Positions 54,152 through 62,810 of a DNA stretch of 63,180 bases are shown here, one piece after another. The DNA is from an uncultured beta proteobacterium (GTDB lineage: Bacteria; Pseudomonadota; Gammaproteobacteria; Burkholderiales; Burkholderiaceae_C), in contig CAINUX010000167.1 of the NCBI GenBank assembly GCA_903853895.1, positions 1 to 63,180 of the forward strand, read 5' to 3'. A program made the position numbers and the translations under genes. The notes beneath the pieces are model-generated. The model did not search any database. It worked only from the letters and a program-made list of their open reading frames with translations, and was not told where the DNA came from. The number at the start of each line of letters is the position of its first letter. The stretch's first letter is position 1.

Positions 54152-54778
54152 TTATCTTTCATGTGTCGAAGGCAAGGCTGCGACCCGTGCCAGAAATTCG
54201 TCGCGGGACAGGCCTGCAAACAACGGATGCCAGCGCCGCTGCTCCAGCACCGTACTCACCGCCCGGGCACGACGACCATGGCCGGCAAACAGCAGAGTCT
54301 CGTCGGGCAAGGTGAACACCTGCTGGCGCACGCTGTCCCACAGGGCCTCTGGCACCGCTGGCACGGGCTGGTAGGGGCAGGCATCCACGGCCAGCAACCC
54401 ACCACAAAACAGACGGTCCCGCCAGGTAAAACTCAAACAACTCGCGGTGTGCCCCGGCGTGGCCAGCACGCCGATGACTTCATTACCACATGGCAGCATA
54501 TCGCCATGCGCCACGCCCTGCAGACCGGACGCCGGATGCCCTTGCACGACCGGCGCACCCAGAAGCACCAGTAGACCGGGCTCGTCTGGCACCAGCGTGT
54601 CGTGCTGGTGTGTCCGCAGCACCCAGCGCAAACGCAACTCGCGCTCGGCCAGCAGGGACCGCAGCAGCGGCAGGTCGCGCCCGCGCGGGTCCACCAGCAC
54701 GGCCTCACGCGCATCCGCATCGGCCAGCAAATAGCTGATCTCACCAGTAGATTCGTCGTGAAGGATACGGAAGTACAT
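54152..54778 (-). CDS. ETHE1/persulfide-dioxygenase-like MBL-fold protein with damaged metal motif
   Basis: 208 residues from the ATG at 54778 (GGAAG upstream). MBL-fold layout: a start MYFRILHDESTGEISYLLAD, TPGHTASC, GGLLAVDACPYQ and a terminal AGHG followed by RARAVSTVLEQRRWHPLF, which corresponds to the GRTVTTVGEERRxNP ending of ETHE1-like proteins. The first metal motif THxHxDH is altered: it reads THQHDTLV, with the Asp shifted and the second His lacking. Iron binding and dioxygenase activity are therefore doubtful. Divergent from the FisR-like regulator, consistent with FisR controlling persulfide dioxygenases. Confidence 0.82.
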   Translation of the reverse strand: MYFRILHDESTGEISYLLADADAREAVLVDPRGRDLPLLRSLLAERELRLRWVLRTHQHDTLVPDEPGLLVLLGAPVVQGHPASGLQGVAHGDMLPCGNEVIGVLATPGHTASCLSFTWRDRLFCGGLLAVDACPYQPVPAVPEALWDSVRQQVFTLPDETLLFAGHGRRARAVSTVLEQRRWHPLFAGLSRDEFLARVAALPSTHER

Positions 54779-54853
54779 AGTAGCTTCCACTCACAAGAAG
54801 CATGCCATCAGCACGTCGCCCGAAAACCTGTTGAAATTCAACGACTTACGCCA

Positions 54854-54869
54854 CGCAACCGAACATCCG
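54854..54869 (-). promoter_or_regulatory. Candidate sigma-54 promoter for the ETHE1-like operon
   Basis: On the minus strand: CGGATG-N5-TTGC, with GG and GC dinucleotides 10 bases apart as required for -24/-12 elements. The -12 TTGC is good, the -24 element (CGGATG versus TGGCAC) is weak. It would place a start about 65 bases before the ATG at 54778. Confidence 0.35.
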
Positions 54870-54900
54870 TGGGATACCGGCGGGCGAAAACTGCCAACTT

Positions 54901-54916
54901 TGACAGTCCATTGTCA
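54901..54916. promoter_or_regulatory. Inverted repeat TGACA-N6-TGTCA in the fisR divergent region
   Basis: TGACA-GTCCAT-TGTCA is a perfect 5-base inverted repeat between the two candidate sigma-54 promoters, a reasonable place for the activator to bind. I do not know the FisR recognition sequence well enough to match it. Confidence 0.35.
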
Positions 54917-54921
54917 GTCTT

Positions 54922-54937
54922 TGGCAGAATACTGGCA
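54922..54937 (+). promoter_or_regulatory. Candidate sigma-54-type promoter of the fisR-like gene
   Basis: TGGCAG-N5-TGGCA with GG and GC 10 bases apart, the -24/-12 spacing. It would start transcription at about 54948, 14 bases before the ATG at 54962. The -12 element deviates from TTGCA by one base. Confidence 0.4.
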
Positions 54938-54961
54938 GCCCATCGCCACCCTGCCGCCCAT

Positions 54962-56302
54962 ATGACAGAAGCCACTTCCAAACCCTTGCCCGAACTGGTG
55001 TCCTATCTGGAAGGCCTGGCCGAGCCCCACATCCTGTTCGACACGCAGTACCGCATCCTGGCGGCCAATGCCGCCTACCGGCGCCAGTTCAGCCCCGAAC
55101 GCAGCGTGGTGGGGCGCACCTGCTACGAGGTATCACACCACTTTTCCGTGCCCTGCGACCAGGCCGGCGAATCCTGCCCGCTGGCAATGGCCCGTGCGTC
55201 GGGTCAGCGCGAGCGGGTTCTGCACCTGCACCACACGCCCAAGGGCGAGGAATACGTCAACATCGAACTCTCGCCCCTGCGCGATGCCAGTGGCGCACAG
55301 GCTTTTTTTGTAGAGCGGATGGAGCCCCTGAAGGTGGCCCAGGGCCAACCCGACGCACAAAGCCTGATCGGGCGCGCCCCGGCCTTTCAGCGCATGCTGG
55401 CGCTGGTGGCGCGCGTGGCACCCTCGCAGGCTGCAGTGCTGCTGCTGGGCGAGTCCGGAAGCGGCAAGGAACTGGTCGCCCAGGCCGTCCACCAGGCCAG
55501 TACGCGCGCGCACCAGCCCCTGGTGGTGGTGGACTGCTCCAGCCTGCCGGAGAACCTGTTCGAGTCCGAATTGTTTGGCCATGAGCGCGGTTCGTTCACC
55601 GGTGCCACGGCCAGCAAAGGCGGTCTGGTGGAAGCGGCCAGTGGCGGCACGCTGTTTCTGGACGAGGTGGGCGACATTCCCTTGAGCATGCAGGTCAAGC
55701 TGCTGCGCCTGCTGGAAAGCGGAACCTATCGCCGCGTGGGCAGCACCGAGTTGCGCCACGCCGACATTCGCATCATCGCTGCCACCCACCGCGACCTGGA
55801 CGCCATGGTGCTGGAGGGACGCTTTCGGGAAGACCTGTACTACCGCATCAGCACCTTTCCCATCCACCTGCCCGCCCTGCGCGAGCGGCGTGAAGACATC
55901 GCGCTGCTGGCCGATGCACTGCTGCAACGCGTGGCGCCGAAACGGCGCTTGCGCCTGGCACCCGACGCGCTGGCCCTGCTACAGGCCCACGACTTCCCGG
56001 GCAACGTGCGCGAACTGCGTAACCTGCTGGAACGCGCCACACTGCTGTGCGACGGCGACGTGATCCAGGACACGCATGTACTGCAGGCCCTAGAGACAGG
56101 CCGTCGAGGGACACCCCCAGTACCCGCCGGTGTCAAAAATACAGAGACACCCGGTTCCCATTCGCTTCAGGCTATTCAGCGCACTGTCTTGTTCCAGGTG
56201 CTCGCCGACCACACCGGCAGCCGTGCAGAACTGGCCGCCAAACTCGGAATCAGCGAGCGGTCTCTGTACCGGAAACTTAAGCAAATGGTCCAACCGCACT
56301 GA
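54962..56302 (+). CDS. fisR: FisR-like sigma-54-dependent regulator with Cys-rich sensor domain
   Basis: 446 residues from the ATG at 54962. The N-terminal PAS-like domain ([20 protein letters not shown]) carries Cys54, Cys65 and Cys72 ([21 protein letters not shown]), spaced 11 and 7 residues apart. This matches the spacing of the three cysteines I recall from FisR of Cupriavidus (Cys53, Cys64, Cys71), which senses sulfane sulphur. The AAA+ domain has Walker [15 protein letters not shown], the sigma-54 contact GAFTGA-like GSFTGA, and Walker [13 protein letters not shown] Fis-type helix-turn-helix ends the protein. Divergent from an ETHE1-like gene, as for FisR. HD-GYP gene follows by 15 bases. 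Confidence 0.85.
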   Translation: MTEATSKPLPELVSYLEGLAEPHILFDTQYRILAANAAYRRQFSPERSVVGRTCYEVSHHFSVPCDQAGESCPLAMARASGQRERVLHLHHTPKGEEYVNIELSPLRDASGAQAFFVERMEPLKVAQGQPDAQSLIGRAPAFQRMLALVARVAPSQAAVLLLGESGSGKELVAQAVHQASTRAHQPLVVVDCSSLPENLFESELFGHERGSFTGATASKGGLVEAASGGTLFLDEVGDIPLSMQVKLLRLLESGTYRRVGSTELRHADIRIIAATHRDLDAMVLEGRFREDLYYRISTFPIHLPALRERREDIALLADALLQRVAPKRRLRLAPDALALLQAHDFPGNVRELRNLLERATLLCDGDVIQDTHVLQALETGRRGTPPVPAGVKNTETPGSHSLQAIQRTVLFQVLADHTGSRAELAAKLGISERSLYRKLKQMVQPH

Positions 56303-56317
56303 TACCATGGGCACACC

Positions 56318-57523
56318 ATGATCAAGCGCATCGCGTCCGACCAGTTGGTGGTGGGAATGTTTATCCACGACTTGGACTGCGGCTGGATGGCGCATCCGTT
56401 TCTGGTCAGCCAGTTCAAGCTCACACAGGTCAGTGAAATTGAAAAGATCATCCAGTACGGCATCCGCGCGGTCTACATTGACACGGCGCGCGGTCTGGAT
56501 GCACCCGGTGCAACGACGCAATCCGAAGTCAATGCCGAGTTGGACCGCGCAATCGCACCGGTCCTGGCCAAAGCAGAAAAGCCGGTTCCGCACATACCGC
56601 TCAGCGATGAACTGGTGGTGGCCAAGCGGGTGCTACTGGAAGCCAGAGGCGTGGTGCAAGACATTTTGTCCGACGTGCGACTGGGACGCCAGGTCGAAAT
56701 GGAACGTCTGGACCCCGTCGTTGACAAAATCATCCAGTCCGTGCTGCGCAACCCTGGCGCGTTGACCAGTCTGGGCCGGGTCAAGCAAAAGGACCACTAC
56801 ACCTTTCAGCACTCGGTCAACGTCGGCGTGTTGCTGGTCAACTTCTGCCAGCATCTGGAACTGGGCCGGGACGTGATCCGGGACGCCGCCATTGGTGGGC
56901 TGTTGCACGATATCGGAAAAATGAGAACACCCGATGTCATCCTGAACAAACCCGGCAAGCTATCGGACATGGAATTCAACGTGATGCGCCAGCACGTCAC
57001 ACAAGGTGTAGAGGTATTGCGACACGTGGCCGGCATCCCGGCTGCATCGATGGAGGTAGTGGCCCAGCACCATGAACACATGGACGGAGGCGGGTACCCC
57101 AGGGGATTGAAAGGCGACGAGATATCACAACTCGGTCAAATGTCCGCCATCGTTGATGTCTACGATGCGTTGACCTCCATCCGCGTGTACCACCAGGCTA
57201 TGGAGCCTACACAGGCACTGCGAAAACTTCTGGAGTGGAGCCCGTTGCATTTCAGCGGCGAACTGGTGCAACGCTTCATCCAATGCATCGGCATTTACCC
57301 GGTGGGCACACTGGTCCGGTTGGAGAGCGGATTGATCGCAGTGGTGCTGCAAGAGTGTGCCAGCAACTTGCTGCGCCCCACTGTGCGTGCGGTGTACGAC
57401 AGCCGTCGCGACCAGCCTATTGCGCCACGCGACATCGACTTGCTGTCACCCGCAGTGACCGACCGCATCGTCGGGCATGAATCGGCAGCCCGCTGGAAAA
57501 TCAATACACGCCAATACCTTTAG
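56318..57523 (+). CDS. HD-GYP domain cyclic-di-GMP phosphodiesterase
   Basis: 401 residues. N-terminal DUF3391 domain (IASDQLVVGMFIHDLDCGWM), followed by an HD-GYP domain with GGLLHDIGKMRTP, QHHEHMDGGGYPRGL and MSAIVDVYDALTS. All of the metal-site residues HD and the HHxxxDGxGYP signature are present, so hydrolysis of c-di-GMP to GMP is expected. It begins 15 bases after the fisR-like gene and may be co-transcribed, which would link sulphur sensing to a biofilm signal; that link is speculative. Confidence 0.92.
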   Translation: MIKRIASDQLVVGMFIHDLDCGWMAHPFLVSQFKLTQVSEIEKIIQYGIRAVYIDTARGLDAPGATTQSEVNAELDRAIAPVLAKAEKPVPHIPLSDELVVAKRVLLEARGVVQDILSDVRLGRQVEMERLDPVVDKIIQSVLRNPGALTSLGRVKQKDHYTFQHSVNVGVLLVNFCQHLELGRDVIRDAAIGGLLHDIGKMRTPDVILNKPGKLSDMEFNVMRQHVTQGVEVLRHVAGIPAASMEVVAQHHEHMDGGGYPRGLKGDEISQLGQMSAIVDVYDALTSIRVYHQAMEPTQALRKLLEWSPLHFSGELVQRFIQCIGIYPVGTLVRLESGLIAVVLQECASNLLRPTVRAVYDSRRDQPIAPRDIDLLSPAVTDRIVGHESAARWKINTRQYL

Positions 57524-57551
57524 CACAGCAGCGGACCCGCTACCGGCAACG

Positions 57552-58406
57552 CTACTTGTATTTGGCGTCAATGTCCCACACGGCGGTCTGGACCAGGCGC
57601 TGCACCATGGTGTCCAGTCCCACGCCGCCCTTGGCGCTTTCGGACATCCCCATCACACTGCTGCTCGTAGCGCCAACTTCCATCTTGAGCTCCTTGTAAC
57701 CCTGCGCAACCTGCTCGGTGGTGTTGGCGTTCATGATCTTGTAGCGCATGCCCACCAGCCAGACACCGCTGGCTTCGCCGGTCTGCACCGAGCCGACAAC
57801 CTGCCCGGTAGCCGACCCCGCCCTGCTACCCGACAGGCTGCCAATCAAACCGCCAATTGCGCGGCCGTCAAAGCCCTTGGTGTTGGACGCAATCTGCTCG
57901 GCCTTGAGGATGTCGAACTTGACAATCCATTTGGTGGTCTTGAGCTTGCCGACCTGCATGGTCTTGCGAGCCGCCGCCACGTTGCCCAGGTTGTAGGCCA
58001 GCGTGATCTCGTTCAACAAATGGCCCAGATTGGCGCGCTCCAGCACGGTGAAGTTGGCCTGCGACAGCTCCAGTTCACCGAAGTCGGCAATATTGTTGGC
58101 TGAAAATTTTTGCGTGAAGGTGGCATGGGCGCTCTTGATGTCGCCAGGAATCACGATCAGGGCAGGCCCCTTCTTCTTAACGTTTTTGTATTCGACTTCC
58201 TTGTATGCGGCAGCATCGGCGGCCGCATTGGCCTTGGCCGACGTGGAACTGCCCGCTGTCGGTGACGGATTTCCAAACGCAGGGGCCCCGGATGTGGCCG
58301 CAGGCTGCGGCTCCGCGGTGGTCTTGGGAGCCGTCTCCATGCAGCCTGCCATCAGCACACTGAGCGTGACGGCGATAAACGAAATGACGAAGCGTTGCGT
58401 GCGCAT
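57552..58406 (-). CDS. CsgG-family lipoprotein
   Basis: 284 residues from the ATG at 58406. Signal peptide with lipobox LMAGC, then a Thr/Ala/Pro-rich stretch. The core resembles CsgG-type proteins: FGELELSQANFTVLERANLG, ITLAYNLGNVAAARKTMQVG, a Gly/Ser-rich GGLIGSLSGSRAGSATGQ and VWLVGMRYKIMNANTTEQVA. Distantly similar to 23521. The function is unknown; a role in the outer membrane or periplasm is expected. An ATG at 58418 is possible but has no room for a ribosome-binding site. Confidence 0.72.
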   Translation of the reverse strand: MRTQRFVISFIAVTLSVLMAGCMETAPKTTAEPQPAATSGAPAFGNPSPTAGSSTSAKANAAADAAAYKEVEYKNVKKKGPALIVIPGDIKSAHATFTQKFSANNIADFGELELSQANFTVLERANLGHLLNEITLAYNLGNVAAARKTMQVGKLKTTKWIVKFDILKAEQIASNTKGFDGRAIGGLIGSLSGSRAGSATGQVVGSVQTGEASGVWLVGMRYKIMNANTTEQVAQGYKELKMEVGATSSSVMGMSESAKGGVGLDTMVQRLVQTAVWDIDAKYK

Positions 58407-58494
58407 AGATGTACCCATCTCTCTGAAAAACAGCCGCCGGCCAGCGGTTCAGCAGAGTCTACGACTTTCTGCGGAGTACAACAGCGCTTTCAGA

Positions 58495-58815
58495 TCATTG
58501 GGCCGGAACCGTAATCGTGCTTTCGCGCAGAATGCCACCGGCTTTGGCGCTACCCTCCAAGCGCGAGGGGTTGAGCAGCCGCGCGTCATTCAAGCCACCG
58601 CGCCGTGCTTCTGCGAAGGCATTGCGGGCCTCGGTGCGGCAGGTGTTCAAGGATTGGCTGGATTGCCCGCTGTTGCAGAACGCCATCTCCTGCAGGTAAC
58701 GGGCCTGCGCGTCGGTCTCGGGGTTGGACGGGCCAGCCAGCGCGGCGCAGGCAGCGAGCAACGCGCTGACAAAAACCAGGGTACGGCGGTGTGTTGCAAA
58801 GTGAGAGGTGGTCAT
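58495..58815 (-). CDS. Small secreted protein of unknown function
   Basis: 106 residues from the ATG at 58815, with AAGGAC upstream. Signal peptide (TLVFVSALLAACAALAGPSN). The mature part, with YLQEMAFCNSGQSSQSLNTC and EARNAFAEARRGGLN, has two cysteines that could form a disulphide. Similar short proteins occur in other Comamonadaceae as I recall; no function is known. Confidence 0.65.
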   Translation of the reverse strand: MTTSHFATHRRTLVFVSALLAACAALAGPSNPETDAQARYLQEMAFCNSGQSSQSLNTCRTEARNAFAEARRGGLNDARLLNPSRLEGSAKAGGILRESTITVPAQ

Positions 58816-58861
58816 GGGATGTCCTTGTTGTGAAGCCACAGACTAGACGAATAGCCCACAT

Positions 58862-59020
58862 GCTTCTGTACGTCTGCGCACAGAAGCCAACGCCGTGACC
58901 ACCTTGATCGGCAACGGCCAGATCGATCTGGCACACGATACACTGGCTCTAACGCTCAACCCCAAGACCAAGAACGCCAGCCCGCTGGCACTGATTCCGC
59001 TAGAGGATCCCGGACCGTGA
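58862..59020 (+). pseudogene. C-terminal remnant of an AsmA-family gene
   Basis: One frame reads LRTEANAVTTLIGNGQIDLA then HDTLALTLNPKTKNASPLAL and stops at 59018. The pattern of a glycine turn, IDL, L-L-L strand and P-K-xxSPL matches the last strands of AsmA-type proteins. No start codon, promoter or N-terminal part exists, so it is a fragment. It lies in the 313-base gap between the small secreted protein and the acidic protein at 59129. Confidence 0.55.
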
Positions 59021-59076
59021 AAGGACCGCGACCGTGGGCACCCGACTGCCATACCGCCAGGTCGCTGAATCACTCC

Positions 59077-59128
59077 TGATTTGATAGCGATAGCGCTCTA
59101 TTTCGCGAGGGCTACAGCCTGTTTTTAC
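59077..59128 (+). repeat. Dispersed ~60-bp repeat, copy H
   Basis: TTGATAGCGATAGCGCTCTA, then TTTCGCGAGGGCTACAGCC and a T-run. It lies at the 3' end of the acidic protein gene and ends at its stop. The middle is shorter than in the other copies. Confidence 0.7.
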
Positions 59129-59452
59129 TCACTCGTCGTGAAGTCTGGGCGAAGATTGCCCTTCTGCAAGCTCTCCGGTATCGGGGTCGACCCAGTCGGA
59201 AATTCCGATCTCGTCTTCCGCCTCCTGCAATGACTCGCCGGGTTCAGACGTTTCTTCATCCACAGCGCCCATGTCGGCCAACGCCGCCTCCAGCGTTTCA
59301 AACGGGCCGAATTCCTGCTTTCCATCAGGCCCCTGCCAGTGGTAACCGTCGGGTCGCAGGATGACGGATCCCATGTCAACTTCGGTCAACTCTTCCTCTC
59401 CAACGTCCGTAGGTTCGTCAACGACTGGGGGTGCCGGAATCTTCTTTGTCAT
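59129..59452 (-). CDS. Small acidic protein of unknown function
   Basis: 107 residues, rich in Asp and Glu, with GGAGAATAACC before the ATG. The ordered part is VILRPDGYHWQGPDGKQEFG and PFETLEAALADMG, flanked by disordered acidic tails (EPTDVGEEELTEVDMG; EETSEPGESLQEAEDE). A cytoplasmic, possibly DNA- or protein-binding role cannot be excluded. I do not recognise a family. Confidence 0.6.
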   Translation of the reverse strand: MTKKIPAPPVVDEPTDVGEEELTEVDMGSVILRPDGYHWQGPDGKQEFGPFETLEAALADMGAVDEETSEPGESLQEAEDEIGISDWVDPDTGELAEGQSSPRLHDE

Positions 59453-59491
59453 GGTTATTCTCCAGATAGGACCAACTCCAATATCTGCATG

Positions 59492-61225
59492 CTACTCCCT
59501 GCAGACCACACTGAGTTTGACATCGGACAAGCCCACGACAGGATAGCGACGCCATTCGGGCTCGTGGAAGCGCTGGCCATTGGAGAAAATGAAATCCAGC
59601 ACGTCCGCCTGGCTGGCAACCCGCTCGGGAAACGCGCGCTTCCACGCCTCAAAACGCGCGCGCAGCTCGGGCTCTGCCTGCAGCATCTCGAGCGCCGTGT
59701 CCTCGAACACATAGTCTGAGTACGCTTCCTTTTTCTCCAGAATGCTGTTGAAAAAACCCCAGCGAAAAAAGCTGTCGTGCGCCTGCGGCTCCAGCGTTTC
59801 GACGGCATAGCGAACATTCGGCTGGTCCAGATCCACAACGGCGTCGCCCGCGTGGGCCTGGATACTTTCGGTGTGTTGGCTTACCTCCACTTCGTCATGG
59901 AACAAACGCCCTTCATACGCCTGCGTACGTGACACGACGTTGGCAATGCGACAGACCCGTGCCTGCAGGGTCTGCTCCGACACCAGCCGCTGCACCACCA
60001 CCCCATTGCATTGCAAACGGTCAATGACCTCGCGCCAGGCTTGTGGAATCAAGTAGTAGTTCGGCGTGTCGACCTCCAGCGCCGGTACACAGCGGTTGTA
60101 CCAGGCAATGTCGCGCTCCCACGGCTGGCTGCGGTCATAGGCCAGGCGGCTGTAGGCGCCCAGCACGCTGAGGCGGTGCACCGCCGCATACCCCTTGAAA
60201 CGAAACGCAGCGGGGCGGCTGGTGTCAGTCTTCCACAGCAGCGGCCAGCGGCGCTGCGTGCGGGCACCAACACGCGCGGCGCGGCGCAGCTCCTGTATGT
60301 GTGGTGCATGACGGATGGTGAATGCCAGCACGACCTCAACCAGACTCCGCATCGACGCATAGCGATCCGCAAACGGTTTGAGCATGTGTGTCTCGGGCAT
60401 GAAGCCGATGCAATGGTGCAGGGCCGCATAGCCGGTGGAGAAACGGGGCACCTCCAGAAAGTCTTCGATGCCGTCGTCCGGTGTGGCTCGTATGGGATTC
60501 ACATACGGGCAGGTAGGCCAGCCACGTTCTGCCATGGTCGCGTAGACCGCCGGCAACATGGTGTCGCGCAGAAACCCGCCCAGTTCACCCCCCAGCTTGT
60601 CGGTCTGCGTGTTGATCAGCGTCATCGTGTACTTGTAGTCCGCACCATTGGAGGTGTGCGTGTCGACCATCACATCCGGGTCCCAGGCGGTGAAGAAGGC
60701 ATTGAAAGCCTGTGCCGCCAGGCTGTCGCATTTGATGAAGTCGCGGTTCAGGTCCAGGTTGCGTCCATTGGCGCGAAAACCAAACTGCTCCGGGCCCAAC
60801 TGGTTGACGCGCGATGTGGACTGGCGGTTGTTGCAGCCGTCGACGTTGTAGACGGGGATGAACAAAAACACGGTGTCGCCCAACGCCGCCAGACGTTCAG
60901 GCTGGGTGCAAAAGTCGCGCACCAGGGCCATGCAGGCGTCTATGCCCTCTGGCTCACCGGGATGGATGCCATTGTTGTTGAAGAACACCGGTCGCCCATG
61001 GGCCCTGATCTGCGCCCGGTCGAAAGCGCCATCGCTGCTGACAACCCCGGCGTGCAACGGCAGACCGTTGTCAGCCAGGCCCATAGTGAAGAAGTGCAGT
61101 ACGCGGGGGAAGTCCGCGGTAAGCCTTTCATAGAAGGCAATGCATTCACTCCACTGCGTCGTCTGGTTCTGGTTGCCGCGCTCGTAGGGTGTGGGGTAAA
61201 GGTCAGCCTGTGCGTTATGCGCCAT
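59492..61225 (-). CDS. M14-family zinc carboxypeptidase
   Basis: 577 residues from the ATG at 61225. The zinc motif HxxE is in GIHPGEPEG, the third ligand region in DPDVMVDTHTSNGADY, and a substrate-binding Asn-Arg in the sequence GFRANGRNLDLNRDF. The layout fits M14 carboxypeptidases of unknown specificity in betaproteobacteria. No signal peptide is evident, so it is probably cytoplasmic. It is divergent from the CoA-transferase gene with 40 bases between the starts. The frame open upstream of 61225 lies antisense to that gene and is not coding. Confidence 0.85.
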   Translation of the reverse strand: MAHNAQADLYPTPYERGNQNQTTQWSECIAFYERLTADFPRVLHFFTMGLADNGLPLHAGVVSSDGAFDRAQIRAHGRPVFFNNNGIHPGEPEGIDACMALVRDFCTQPERLAALGDTVFLFIPVYNVDGCNNRQSTSRVNQLGPEQFGFRANGRNLDLNRDFIKCDSLAAQAFNAFFTAWDPDVMVDTHTSNGADYKYTMTLINTQTDKLGGELGGFLRDTMLPAVYATMAERGWPTCPYVNPIRATPDDGIEDFLEVPRFSTGYAALHHCIGFMPETHMLKPFADRYASMRSLVEVVLAFTIRHAPHIQELRRAARVGARTQRRWPLLWKTDTSRPAAFRFKGYAAVHRLSVLGAYSRLAYDRSQPWERDIAWYNRCVPALEVDTPNYYLIPQAWREVIDRLQCNGVVVQRLVSEQTLQARVCRIANVVSRTQAYEGRLFHDEVEVSQHTESIQAHAGDAVVDLDQPNVRYAVETLEPQAHDSFFRWGFFNSILEKKEAYSDYVFEDTALEMLQAEPELRARFEAWKRAFPERVASQADVLDFIFSNGQRFHEPEWRRYPVVGLSDVKLSVVCRE

Positions 61226-61265
61226 GGTGGATGCTTTCAGTGGGATCGCCGGGATAATAGCTGCC

Positions 61266-62645
61266 ATGGACGCCAACGCAAACCTCTCCCACATCTGGTC
61301 TTTGGGCGGGCTGTCACCACAGGCATTGGAATATGTGGATTTATCCGGCGCAGACCCTGTCTTGCCCTCGTCGTTTGCCGTTGGCACGGCGGCCCAAACC
61401 AGTATTGCCGCCGCGGCATTGGCGGCTTGTGAGTTGGGCCATGCACGGGGGCAACAACGCCAGCGTGTGGGTGTTGACATGGCGCACGCGGCACTGGAAT
61501 GCGAAGGCTGGTTTAGCGTGGACAGGCAGGTCCCCGACCTGTGGGATCCGTTCTCGGGCCTGTACGCCTGCGCCGATGGCTGGGTGCGCGTGCATGCCAA
61601 TTTTGCCCACCACCGCGATGGCGCACTGGCCCTGCTAGGACTAAGCCACTCAAGCGCGCAGCGTGAGGATGCCGAGCGTGCCTTGCGCCACTGGAAGGCC
61701 TTGGACTTTGAACAGGCTGCGGTCGAGAGTGGTCTGGTGGTCGCAGCACTGCGCAGCTTTGCAGAATGGGATGCCCATCCCCATGCCCAAGAAGTGGCTG
61801 CACAGCCTTTGTTGACGCTGGAACGCATAGGAGACGCGCCACCGCTGGCGCTGCCCGAACTGCGCGCCGACCAGCTTCCGTTGACAGGCCTGCGCGTGCT
61901 GGACCTAACCCGCATCGTGGCCGGCCCGGTGGCGGGCCGAACCCTGGCCGCTCTGGGCGCGGACGTGCTGTTGGTCAACTCCCCGCACTTGCCCAACATC
62001 GGCCTGATTGCCGAGACCAGCCGCGGCAAACTGTCGTGCCACCTGGACCTGCACGCAGACGACGACCGACGCGCCATGGATGCGCTGGTGTCCGATGCGG
62101 ATGTCTTTGTACAGGGCTACCGCCCGGGCGGCCTGGAGGCCTTGGGCTACGGACCCAAGGCGCTGGCCGCGCGGCGGCCGGGAATCGTCGTGGTATCGCT
62201 GTCCGCGTATGGAGAACAAGGCCCATGGGCGCTACGACGCGGTTTTGATTCCCTGGTGCAAACCGCCACCGGATTCAATGTGGCGGAGGCCGAGGCGGCA
62301 GGTGCGGCCCAGCCCAAGGCACTCCCTATGCAAATCCTGGACCACGCCAGCGGCTACCTGATGGCCTTTGCCACGGCGGCCGTGAAGGTGCGGCAATTGC
62401 AGGAGGGTGGGAGCTGGCATGTGCGCGTATCGCTGGCGCAAACCGCTCACTGGTTGCGCGGCTTGGGGCGTGTGCCGTCGGGCTTTGCGCTGGCTGCGCC
62501 GGACCGCCAAGCCTTTCTGGAGACCTATGCATCCGGCTTTGGCAGCCTGGTGGCCATACGACCCACGCCGCAGTTGTCGCGCACGCCCGCGCAGTGGAGC
62601 CGTCCATCGGTCCCACCGGGCACCCATGCGCCGGTGTGGCCTTAA
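61266..62645 (+). CDS. CaiB/BaiF-type (family III) CoA-transferase
   Basis: 459 residues from the ATG at 61266. Family III markers are LRVLDLTRIVAGPVAGRTLA (the conserved strand after the first domain), LSCHLDLHADDDRRAMDALV, DVFVQGYRPGGLEALGYG and VVSLSAYGEQGP. The enzymes move CoA between carboxylic acids through a covalent Asp intermediate. The N-terminal 180 residues form an extra domain also seen in long members of the family. The substrate pair is unknown. Confidence 0.85.
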   Translation: MDANANLSHIWSLGGLSPQALEYVDLSGADPVLPSSFAVGTAAQTSIAAAALAACELGHARGQQRQRVGVDMAHAALECEGWFSVDRQVPDLWDPFSGLYACADGWVRVHANFAHHRDGALALLGLSHSSAQREDAERALRHWKALDFEQAAVESGLVVAALRSFAEWDAHPHAQEVAAQPLLTLERIGDAPPLALPELRADQLPLTGLRVLDLTRIVAGPVAGRTLAALGADVLLVNSPHLPNIGLIAETSRGKLSCHLDLHADDDRRAMDALVSDADVFVQGYRPGGLEALGYGPKALAARRPGIVVVSLSAYGEQGPWALRRGFDSLVQTATGFNVAEAEAAGAAQPKALPMQILDHASGYLMAFATAAVKVRQLQEGGSWHVRVSLAQTAHWLRGLGRVPSGFALAAPDRQAFLETYASGFGSLVAIRPTPQLSRTPAQWSRPSVPPGTHAPVWP

Positions 62646-62810
62646 TTCGGGATTCTGTGGCGCACGGCGTCGCGGTCGGTTTTGGTGGGCTTGCCACGCT
62701 TGCTGCGTCAACGCGGTGGTTGGTGCGCTGGCTCTGTGGCAACCGCGAGTGCGGCCTGCGCCCGCCCGCCACACCACCCGCCTTGGGGCGAGATGTTGGG
62801 ATGCAGAATC

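Noticed and set aside
54852..54900. TTGGCAG-TTTTC-GC on the minus strand as a sigma-54 promoter
   Set aside because: GG and GC are 8 rather than 10 bases apart.
61226..62077. Upstream extension of the M14 carboxypeptidase frame
   Set aside because: It is antisense to the CoA-transferase gene and low-complexity; the family start fits 61225.
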